From assembly GCA_020056045.1 (NCBI GenBank), contig JAGVIM010000131.1, forward strand, positions 1 through 11,059: 11,059 nucleotides of DNA, in the 5' to 3' direction. Source of the stretch: Nanobdellota archaeon (GTDB taxonomy: Archaea; Nanobdellota; Nanobdellia; Pacearchaeales; GW2011-AR1). Below the pieces are notes generated by a model, which searched no databases, was not told where the DNA came from, and saw only the letters and a list, made by a program, of their open reading frames with translations. Positions 1 through 4,739 of this stretch are shown piece by piece. Made by a program: the position numbers and the translations under genes. Positions within the stretch are counted from its first letter, which is position 1; every line of letters starts with the position of its first letter.

Positions 1-25
1 ATATTTTTATTAAATTAAGTATATA

Positions 26-64
26 TTTAAACCCCTCGAAGACTTCAATATTGTTTGAACCTAT
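26..64 (-). promoter_or_regulatory. Promoter module copy 1 (operator palindrome + TATA), reading out of the window to the left
   Basis: Read on the minus strand, a 26-bp block at 64-39 is identical to the block at 2031-2006. It contains the core GTTCAAACAATATTGAAG, a TTCAA-N6-TTGAA palindrome (arms at 55-59 and 44-48). After exactly 7 bp comes a TATA-like TTTAAA at 31-26. In copies 2 and 3 the TATA box lies 22-29 bases before an ATG, so a leaderless gene should start near position 2, just leaving the window. The module begins 4 bases after the stop of the 120-aa membrane protein. The role is inferred from sequence repetition and spacing. Confidence 0.7.
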
Positions 65-68
65 AATC

Positions 69-431
69 TTATTTTAAATGAAAAGTTTCCCAAAAAATAA
101 TAATTATTTGAAGAACTACTACTAAACAAACTCCAAAAAAAATTCCAATAAAAGGAAATATTGCTAATAAATTTGAAAAATTATAGCCCATATTATTCTG
201 AGCAAAAAACCACCAAGCTATAAGTAAACCAACTATAAATGTCAAAACAGAAAGTATAATTTGAAAAATTAAAGAAGTTGTTCTCAATTTTTCACTTTCA
301 GTTTTTATTCTAATAATACTAAAGATAATAAACCCTATTCCAAATGGAGAAAAAAGTGAAAAAATAGTTGATACTACAAACATTATTGCAAAATATATAA
401 GCATTGAAGGCAAATCTCCTAGGTACATCAT
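69..431 (-). CDS. Small multi-span membrane protein, unknown function, coupled to the DUF2330-like gene
   Basis: A 120-aa protein that is almost entirely hydrophobic. Spans are visible at about residues 9-40 (probably one long or two short helices around SPFG), 52-75 and 85-115, with a short charged loop (RIKTESEKLR) at about 41-50. Its ATG overlaps the stop of the upstream gene as ATGA (428-431), so the two are co-transcribed and probably translationally coupled. An AGGAGG ribosome binding site at 439-434 precedes two consecutive ATG codons. The second (428) has the more usual 5-base spacing from GGAGG, giving 119 aa. I do not recognise a family. The context suggests it works in the membrane with the DUF2330-like protein, perhaps as a partner of its C-terminal membrane bundle. 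The gene is very likely real; the function is unknown. Confidence 0.85.
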   Translation of the reverse strand: MMYLGDLPSMLIYFAIMFVVSTIFSLFSPFGIGFIIFSIIRIKTESEKLRTTSLIFQIILSVLTFIVGLLIAWWFFAQNNMGYNFSNLLAIFPFIGIFFGVCLVVVLQIIIIFWETFHLK

Positions 432-1969
432 TGCCTCCTATATCTTATTGCAAGTAAACTAAAAATAATCATCAAAACTAAGATTAATAACCAGGTAATT
501 GTTAATGAAACTACAATATAGTCTCCTAAAGATCCACTAATGGCTGCAATTAAAAAGAAAAATGCCCCAATAATAAATGTCAAAACAAAAGATATTATTC
601 CAATTATCCATCCCAGTATTCTTAATGGTTTGGTTACACTAAAAAACAATATTAAAATTCCAACAATAAACAAAATTCCTAAAGGGGGAGTAAAAATCCA
701 AACAATAAAAACAACTAATCCCCAAATCATTCCTTGCAAGAATAATTCCCAAATCTCAGGACCTGCATTAACCTTTTTATTATTTTCTGCCTTAGTTAGA
801 TAAATATCTTCATCCATTTGGCTTTTTTGCATGTTTGCAGAAAGTGAAGTCAAATAATATTTCGAATCCTTAGGCTCAATAAAAGGATTTCCACTATCAT
901 CATTCCCTAATTTATTTATATCATTTTTCTTTACCCAATTTCCATATTGAATATAAAATCCATCTGCTTCATATTTTCCATCTGCAAAAACATAAAGTTG
1001 TATAGGAGTATAACCTCTATAATTATAATCATTAGAATCAACATAATTTATTCCTCCTGGTTGTTGATCTATATAATAATCATTATTACAACTCTCTCCA
1101 CCAGTTGGATAACTTCTACACCAATTAGCTAAATTAACATCATTTGTCTTTTTTGTCCATATATAACCACTAGAATCTGTTCTAGTAGCGCCAATTAACT
1201 CCTCTTTTGCAGATCCATATTTTTTCTCATTGTTATTTGGAAAATTAACAGAAGATATTTTTAATGGAAAAACAATCTTATCACTTAAAAAAACCATTTT
1301 AATTGGTGTTGGATTACCTTCTTTTAAATCTTGAATAACTTCTGTTGCACCCTGAGCTTCAGGAGAAACCCTAATTGCAGTAAAATACCAACCCTTATTT
1401 ATATAACTTTCAAGAACATAAGAATATTCTTTAGGATAACTATACTTATTATCATTAAACCATTTTACTAAATCCTGTGAACTAGTTGCAATAAGAACCT
1501 TTACATCATAATAATCAACTTGCTTGGAACTAATAACATAAACTCCCTGATTCATATCTCCTGCTCCCTTTGCTACAGACATAACTTCTGCAAATCCTAT
1601 TCCCCTATTAGCATATTTAGGATAAGCAAGCTTTTGAGCATTTGTAAAAACTTTTTCATTAGCTTTAGTTATTTCAGGTTTAGTAGGGGTTGGAACAATC
1701 CACACTAAATCTTTTGCATTTCCCTTAAACACTGAAGTTAAAATCATTGTTTCAGTATTATCCTCATGAAAAATAACTGCTCTTTGTTGCCCAGGAGTAA
1801 CCCAATAACCTGGACGTGGAAAATAACCCCCGTCAGCTAAAACAAAACATAAATTAATGATAATTATTCCCAATACAATTAAAAAAATAAAATTACGTTT
1901 AAACCTATTTTTCATATTATATTCTGCATTATATACTTTATAAATTTTCTCTTCGTTTTTATTTTTCAT
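428..1969 (-). CDS. DUF2330-like surface protein with C-terminal membrane bundle
   Basis: A 513-aa protein. A hydrophobic segment at residues 25-45 (ending FVLADGGYF) looks like a signal peptide or anchor. The following region has the look of the DUF2330 family: Q-R-A-V-I-F-H-E-D with T-E-T-M-I-L at 62-77, then a gap to DLVWIVPTPTKPE (87-99). DUF2330 is known only as an uncharacterised, usually exported domain. The external part runs to about 400 and holds two cysteines (284, 294) close enough for a disulfide. Three or four membrane spans follow at about 408-446, 452-478 and 484-507, ending in basic RYRRQ. Two starts are possible. The ATG at 1969 has the repeated promoter module. The ATG at 1915 (residue 19) gives a cleaner signal peptide and has its own TTTATAAA 22-29 bases upstream. 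Domain assignment is by eye. Confidence 0.85.
   Translation of the reverse strand: MKNKNEEKIYKVYNAEYNMKNRFKRNFIFLIVLGIIIINLCFVLADGGYFPRPGYWVTPGQQRAVIFHEDNTETMILTSVFKGNAKDLVWIVPTPTKPEITKANEKVFTNAQKLAYPKYANRGIGFAEVMSVAKGAGDMNQGVYVISSKQVDYYDVKVLIATSSQDLVKWFNDNKYSYPKEYSYVLESYINKGWYFTAIRVSPEAQGATEVIQDLKEGNPTPIKMVFLSDKIVFPLKISSVNFPNNNEKKYGSAKEELIGATRTDSSGYIWTKKTNDVNLANWCRSYPTGGESCNNDYYIDQQPGGINYVDSNDYNYRGYTPIQLYVFADGKYEADGFYIQYGNWVKKNDINKLGNDDSGNPFIEPKDSKYYLTSLSANMQKSQMDEDIYLTKAENNKKVNAGPEIWELFLQGMIWGLVVFIVWIFTPPLGILFIVGILILFFSVTKPLRILGWIIGIISFVLTFIIGAFFFLIAAISGSLGDYIVVSLTITWLLILVLMIIFSLLAIRYRRQ
434..439 (-). promoter_or_regulatory. Ribosome binding site AGGAGG inside the end of the DUF2330-like gene
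   Basis: The minus strand reads TAGGAGGCAATGATG. The purine run is 2 bases before the first ATG and 5 before the second, favouring initiation at 428 or either codon. It supports coupled translation of an internal operon gene, in contrast to the leaderless first genes nearby. Confidence 0.7.
1937..1944 (-). promoter_or_regulatory. Possible internal TATA box for the alternative start at 1915
   Basis: TTTATAAA lies within the first codons of the DUF2330-like frame, 22-29 bases before the in-frame ATG at 1915. This is the same geometry as the two leaderless promoters at 2156-2163 and 2216-2223. Initiation here would remove 18 polar residues and leave a standard signal peptide. In such AT-rich DNA a chance match is possible. 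Confidence 0.35.
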
Positions 1970-1992
1970 AAAAAATTAAAACAGAACTTCTA

Positions 1993-2031
1993 TTTAAATC
2001 CAGTCAAGACTTCAATATTGTTTGAACCTAT
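1993..2031 (-). promoter_or_regulatory. Promoter module copy 2 (operator palindrome + TATA) of the DUF2330-like gene
   Basis: On the minus strand the 26-bp block 2031-2006 carries GTTCAAACAATATTGAAG (arms TTCAA/TTGAA at 2022-2026 and 2011-2015). Then come 7 bp and TTTAAA at 1998-1993. The ATG at 1969 lies 24-29 bases downstream, which predicts a leaderless mRNA. The block is identical to copy 1 and resembles copy 3. Because the palindrome sits upstream of the TATA/BRE region, an activator or special initiation factor is more likely than a roadblock repressor. The stop codon of the 40-aa gene (2012-2014) lies inside the block. Confidence 0.75.
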
Positions 2032-2134
2032 TTGATTTTTTCTTCCTGTTAATCATTAATGAAATTACCATTACAGCTAGAAAAGAAGTTACTAAAGCAA
2101 TCAGTTTATCCATATTCAATAAAAAAGATTCCAT
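2012..2134 (-). CDS. 40-aa single-span membrane peptide (smORF)
   Basis: ATG at 2134, TGA at 2014-2012. The peptide has a short acidic/polar N-terminus (MESFLLNMDK), one hydrophobic span at about residues 11-28 (LIALVTSFLAVMVISLMI) and a strongly basic C-terminal tail (NRKKKSNRFKQY). That is a typical positive-inside single-span membrane microprotein. A TTTATAAA box at 2163-2156 lies 22-29 bases before the ATG, and promoter module copy 3 lies directly upstream, so a leaderless transcript is predicted. No ribosome binding site is seen, as expected for leaderless genes. The stop codon falls within promoter module copy 2, so the 3' end of this gene doubles as the control region of the next gene. 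It could be a chance ORF, but promoter spacing and membrane topology argue for a gene. Function unknown. Confidence 0.6.
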   Translation of the reverse strand: MESFLLNMDKLIALVTSFLAVMVISLMINRKKKSNRFKQY

Positions 2135-2155
2135 AAAATAATTAAGAAAAATTTA

Positions 2156-2196
2156 TTTATAAATCCAACGAAAGCTTCAATCCTAATTGAACTGAT
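2156..2196 (-). promoter_or_regulatory. Promoter module copy 3 (operator palindrome + TATA) of the 40-aa gene, in a divergent intergenic region
   Basis: On the minus strand, block 2196-2171 contains AGTTCAATTAGGATTGAAGC, with perfect 6-bp arms TTCAAT/ATTGAA at 2176-2181 and 2186-2191 around a 4-bp centre. After 7 bp (CGTTGGA) comes TTTATAAA at 2163-2156. This matches copies 1 and 2 in the TTCAA/TTGAA arms, the total block length and the 12-bp distance from palindrome to TATA. The bases between the arms differ, which points to selection on the palindrome itself. The same palindrome lies about 25 bp upstream of the plus-strand TATA box at 2216. Confidence 0.7.
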
Positions 2197-2215
2197 AAAA
2201 TAAGGTAGCATAATA

Positions 2216-2223
2216 TTTATAAA
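2216..2223 (+). promoter_or_regulatory. TATA box of the 61-aa membrane protein gene
   Basis: TTTATAAA lies 22-29 bases before the ATG at 2245, predicting a leaderless transcript. It is divergent from promoter module copy 3, so the palindrome at 2176-2191 may serve both directions. Confidence 0.6.
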
Positions 2224-2244
2224 TAAAAAACAATTGTTTAAAAT

Positions 2245-2430
2245 ATGAATAAATGGTTAGAAATCTTAGTAGGTCTGATACTAGTAATAGCTGCAGTTGC
2301 TGCATGGGCAACATTTCCAAACTCAGTTGGAGCAGCTGCCTTGGCATTTCTTGAAGGGGGAATTGTCTGGCTTCTAGTTATTGTGGGCCTATTATTCCTA
2401 ATATTAGGACTAAGCGATCTAAAAGAGTGA
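2245..2430 (+). CDS. Small two-span membrane protein, unknown function
   Basis: A 61-aa protein with an amphipathic start (MNKWLEILVG), a first span at about residues 7-24, a short turn with FPNSVGAAA, a second span at about 38-56 and an acidic end (LSDLKE). The layout is a hairpin with both ends on one side. There is no ribosome binding site, but a TATA box 22-29 bases upstream suggests leaderless translation. It is divergent from the 40-aa membrane peptide and shares its intergenic control region, so it may belong to the same membrane-protein regulon. I do not recognise a named family, though short two-span proteins of this kind are common in archaeal genomes. Good coding potential; function unknown. 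Confidence 0.75.
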   Translation: MNKWLEILVGLILVIAAVAAWATFPNSVGAAALAFLEGGIVWLLVIVGLLFLILGLSDLKE

Positions 2431-2460
2431 TCCTAAGTAATTTAATTTTGAATAAGAAAG

Positions 2461-2470
2461 TATCTAGATA
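2461..2470. promoter_or_regulatory. Perfect 10-bp palindrome upstream of nreA
   Basis: TATCTAGATA is self-complementary and lies about 28 bp upstream of the putative nreA TATA box. It could be an operator or part of the 3' end of the preceding gene. With this base composition a short palindrome carries little weight. Confidence 0.25.
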
Positions 2471-2498
2471 TATCTTTATTTAATAATAACACAATTAT

Positions 2499-2535
2499 TA
2501 TATATTATTAATATTTCTAAAAAAGGATAAGTGAT
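2499..2535 (+). promoter_or_regulatory. Putative nreA promoter and ribosome binding site
   Basis: TATATA at 2499-2504 would place the transcript start near 2525-2530, leaving a very short leader. GTGAT at 2531-2535, 3 bases before the ATG, matches the archaeal GGTGAT-type ribosome binding site. Both elements are weak in this AT-rich sequence. Confidence 0.45.
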
Positions 2536-2538
2536 ACA

Positions 2539-3798
2539 ATGTCAACTCAATTATTTGATAATGAACTCTGTGTAAAATGTAGGGGGAGGGGTTTTTGCAA
2601 TAAGCCCTGCAGAATTTATTCTAAAATAAAAGATTTTACTCCCAAAACAAAAACACATTTTTCAGGCTCAAGCCCTCCTGAAATTTTTGTAGGAAAATTT
2701 AATTATCCAAATATCTCTGCAGGAATATTGGCTCCCGATAACTCAGAATCAGATTCTGAGAGAAATATGGAATTCTCTGCACAAGAAAGTGCAGAGCTTG
2801 CTTACCCAGAAATTTGGCATGAAAAAAAATTTTCAATTGATACAATTCTCACAAATAGATCCAAATTAATTTATGGTAAATTCAAAACAGAAATAAAAGC
2901 AAAAAATAATAAATTCACAAATTTAATGCAAGAAGTATCAATGGCCTACAAATCTGTTTCAACAGAATTTTTTCTTAAAAAACCTCCAGCATATAGACTT
3001 GAAATAAATAAACATCTTCCATTAATAGGAAATCCTGCATATCTAGAAAATGTAAGATTAGAAGAAAACCCTCAAATAAAACCAAAAGTAGAATATCTAG
3101 TTTCAGATACAGAAAATAAAGCAGTAAATTCCATTCTAGAATTATACAAATCTCAGATTGCTGTCACCAATATTAATAAAATATTAAGTGCAGGATTATT
3201 AGGACTCAAAACTCAAAGAAAACTAGTTCCAACAAGATGGTCAATTACAGCAGTAGATGATACAATTTCAAAAAATCTTTTAAAAAATATTAAATACTAT
3301 CCTGAAATAAATGAAATTCTCCTATTTCATGGATACTATGTTGGGAATCACTATGAAATTCTCCTCCTACCAGATAAATTTTCATTTGAAGTAATGGAAG
3401 CCTATATGCCTGGAAGTTTATGGAACCTACAATCAGGAACAAATCTTTCACAAGACTATGAAAGATTTAATGGAAGAAAATATTATGCAGACAGTGTAAC
3501 AGGAGCATACTATACGATGAGACTTGCTTTATGTGAGTATTTAGAAAAAATAAAAAGACAAGCCTATTGCATTGTCTTTAGAGAAGAACGTCCTGAATAT
3601 TATGCACCATTAGGAGTTGGAATTTTAAGAGAATTAGCAAGAGAAGCCTTCAACAAACAGCCTGAAAAATTTAATACAATAGAAGAGGCTCTAAAGCAAT
3701 CCCAAACAAGATTAAAACTTCCAATAAAAACTTTCACAAACAAATCTATTCTTTTAAAAGAATACAAACAACAAACGAGGTTAAATAAGTGGGTTTAG
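2539..3798 (+). CDS. nreA: Archaeal Nre-family DNA-repair protein (NreA-like) with PIP box
   Basis: A 419-aa protein. The N-terminus carries four cysteines, C11-x2-C14-x5-C20-x3-C24 (CVKCRGRGFCNKPC), a likely zinc-binding knuckle followed by GSSPPEIFVGKFNYPNISAG at 42-61, which is characteristic of the Nre family (DUF650/DUF651). The second half (about 230-395) has the conserved PTRWSITAVDDTIS block and the GNHYEILLLP and LGVGILRE segments. The last residues, Q412-T-R-L415-N-K-W418-V, form a PCNA-interacting (PIP) motif. In Haloferax, NreA is known to aid repair of DNA damage through PCNA; its biochemical activity is not settled. Length is normal for the family and the protein appears intact. 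The gene stands alone with its own promoter. Its TAG stop directly abuts the stop of the convergent PIN-domain gene. Confidence 0.92.
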   Translation: MSTQLFDNELCVKCRGRGFCNKPCRIYSKIKDFTPKTKTHFSGSSPPEIFVGKFNYPNISAGILAPDNSESDSERNMEFSAQESAELAYPEIWHEKKFSIDTILTNRSKLIYGKFKTEIKAKNNKFTNLMQEVSMAYKSVSTEFFLKKPPAYRLEINKHLPLIGNPAYLENVRLEENPQIKPKVEYLVSDTENKAVNSILELYKSQIAVTNINKILSAGLLGLKTQRKLVPTRWSITAVDDTISKNLLKNIKYYPEINEILLFHGYYVGNHYEILLLPDKFSFEVMEAYMPGSLWNLQSGTNLSQDYERFNGRKYYADSVTGAYYTMRLALCEYLEKIKRQAYCIVFREERPEYYAPLGVGILRELAREAFNKQPEKFNTIEEALKQSQTRLKLPIKTFTNKSILLKEYKQQTRLNKWV

Positions 3799-4302
3799 TT
3801 ATTTAAATATATTAATTGCATTTATAACTTCATCAATTAAATCTTTAGTAATAAATAAAGAAGACTTGGAATGTAATTCATTCACTTTTTCTATTGCTAT
3901 TTTTTTATTTATTATTTTTTCCCTAAATGCTCTTAATACAATTCCAACTGTACCATGAACTTCAAGATTATATTTTATAGCTATATTTCTTGCATCAAGA
4001 TCATCTGTCAAAAAACAATTAACTTTTTCCTGCATTGCAAGAACTATTGCACATGCTTCTCCTAAATCAAGATTCTCTTGATTAGTCAAAACTTTGACAT
4101 TATCCTTAAATTCAGGTTTTAACCCAGATACTTTTATTTGTTTAGGAACAGAAGTTTTACTTAATCTAAGTTCATTAGATACTTCTTCTGGAATTAAAAT
4201 TTCTGAAAAAATATTCAGGCTATTTATTAAATCAATTTCAGTTAAGTGGATTATTGGTCCAGTATCAGAAACAGATTTGTTTATAACTCCCTTATTTGCC
4301 AT
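3799..4302 (-). CDS. PIN-domain toxin (DUF3368-like ribonuclease) of a type II toxin-antitoxin pair
   Basis: A 167-aa protein when started at the ATG at 4302. PIN-domain hallmarks in order are VSDTGPIIHL (D13), the IPEEVSNEL helix (E39/E40), LDLGEACAI (E82) and LTDDLDARNIA (D100, D101, D103). Together these give the acidic Mg-binding site of PIN ribonucleases. LEVHGTVGIVLRA and the C-terminal helices resemble DUF3368-type PIN proteins. PIN toxins typically cleave RNA and are held inactive by the antitoxin. An in-frame ATG at 4374 would add 24 residues and overlap the antitoxin gene by 22 bp. I prefer 4302, because family members normally start just before the SDTGP strand, but neither start has a clear ribosome binding site. 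The gene follows the RHH antitoxin in the usual antitoxin-first order. All acidic residues are present, so it is probably active. Confidence 0.85.
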   Translation of the reverse strand: MANKGVINKSVSDTGPIIHLTEIDLINSLNIFSEILIPEEVSNELRLSKTSVPKQIKVSGLKPEFKDNVKVLTNQENLDLGEACAIVLAMQEKVNCFLTDDLDARNIAIKYNLEVHGTVGIVLRAFREKIINKKIAIEKVNELHSKSSLFITKDLIDEVINAINIFK

Positions 4303-4352
4303 TTTCAGTAAAACGAAAAATGGGAAAGACAGAAAATTCCCATAAATTTTCT

Positions 4353-4559
4353 TTATTTGCCATAAAGCCCCCATTGAATATCGCTTTTTATAGCAGACTC
4401 CAACTGAGCAACTTTTTGTTTTTTTATTAAATCCCGAACAGCGTTCCTGATAAGTTCAGACTTATTAGCATACCACCCCTGTTTAATTAGTTCCTCCATT
4501 TCATCAACTATTCTTTTAGTTAATTTTGCAGGTACACATTCCATATCTGAGTTTTCCAT
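4353..4559 (-). CDS. Ribbon-helix-helix antitoxin of the PIN toxin
   Basis: A 68-aa protein. A short beta strand (MECVPAKLT, residues 6-14) is followed by two helices, about 17-28 and 33-45, with the typical RHH/CopG sequence KSELIRNAVRDLI. RHH proteins dimerise through the strand and bind palindromic operators. The C-terminal tail (KKQKVAQLESAIKSDIQWGLYGK) would be the toxin-binding part. The preferred start is the ATG at 4559, because a TATA-like TTTAAAA lies 25-31 bases upstream. An in-frame ATG at residue 6 is an alternative. A perfect inverted repeat lies between TATA and start, suggesting autoregulation. Confidence in the antitoxin role comes from fold, size and the neighbouring PIN gene. 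Confidence 0.85.
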   Translation of the reverse strand: MENSDMECVPAKLTKRIVDEMEELIKQGWYANKSELIRNAVRDLIKKQKVAQLESAIKSDIQWGLYGK

Positions 4560-4565
4560 ATAATT

Positions 4566-4590
4566 GTATTACTCTGGTAATACTTTTAAA
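4566..4590 (-). promoter_or_regulatory. Toxin-antitoxin promoter with perfect inverted-repeat operator
   Basis: GTATTAC (4566-4572), TCTG, GTAATAC (4577-4583) form a perfect 7-bp inverted repeat. On the minus strand it sits between TATA-like TTTAAAA (4590-4584) and the antitoxin ATG at 4559. Binding here would block initiation, fitting autorepression by the RHH antitoxin. The repeat is directly visible; the regulator is inferred. Confidence 0.7.
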
Positions 4591-4605
4591 TCTTTCGGTT
4601 TAGAG

Positions 4606-4619
4606 AAAAGCAAGAAAAA
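4606..4619 (-). terminator. Possible T-tract terminator of the TFE-rhomboid-SpoIIM operon
   Basis: Downstream of the 30-aa ORF stop, the minus strand reads TTTTTCTTGCTTTT. Archaeal termination commonly occurs at such T-runs without a hairpin. It lies before the antitoxin promoter. Confidence 0.35.
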
Positions 4620-4637
4620 TAGACTGAATAAGTGGTT

Positions 4638-4730
4638 TTAACCAAAAATCTCTTTTCTTATAATCTTATAAAGAAAGCCAATAGCTTTTCGTGTTGCTTC
4701 AGAAATAATCTCATCCCTATTTTTATTCAT
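4638..4730 (-). CDS. 30-aa basic helical smORF behind the SpoIIM-like gene
   Basis: ATG at 4730, TAA at 4640-4638. The peptide (MNKNRDEIISEATRKAIGFL then YKIIRKEIFG) looks like one amphipathic, net-basic helix without a clear membrane span. Support comes from translation signals: the SpoIIM-like stop, two bases and this ATG read TGAAAATG, and GGGGTGA at 4739-4733 overlaps that stop. This is a strong match to the archaeal ribosome binding site GGTGA. Such placement suggests coupled translation as the last gene of the operon. A T-rich tract follows. I know no family for it. It could be a chance frame, but the ribosome binding site is better than that of most genes in this window. Confidence 0.5.
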   Translation of the reverse strand: MNKNRDEIISEATRKAIGFLYKIIRKEIFG

Positions 4731-4732
4731 TT

Positions 4733-4739
4733 TCACCCC
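4733..4739 (-). promoter_or_regulatory. GGGGTGA ribosome binding site overlapping the SpoIIM-like stop codon
   Basis: It matches the archaeal anti-SD complement (GGTGA) and includes the TGA stop of the upstream gene, 2 bases before the ATG of the 30-aa ORF. It is the main evidence that this small ORF is translated. Confidence 0.55.

Noticed and set aside
540..1708. Plus-strand open frames at 540-803, 947-1132 and 1520-1708
   Set aside because: They lie antisense inside the DUF2330-like gene, are low complexity and lack start signals; they mirror the AT-rich coding strand.
2006..2031. GGTTCAAAC on the minus strand as a tRNA T-arm
   Set aside because: No acceptor stem, anticodon arm or CCA end can be folded around either copy, and the repeats are followed by TATA boxes.
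26..2196. The three related 26-bp blocks as a degenerate CRISPR array, with palindromic repeat-like sequence
   Set aside because: Spacing is irregular (about 140 and nearly 1940 bases), a gene lies between copies, and each copy is fixed relative to a TATA box and (for two) an ATG. A promoter module explains this better.
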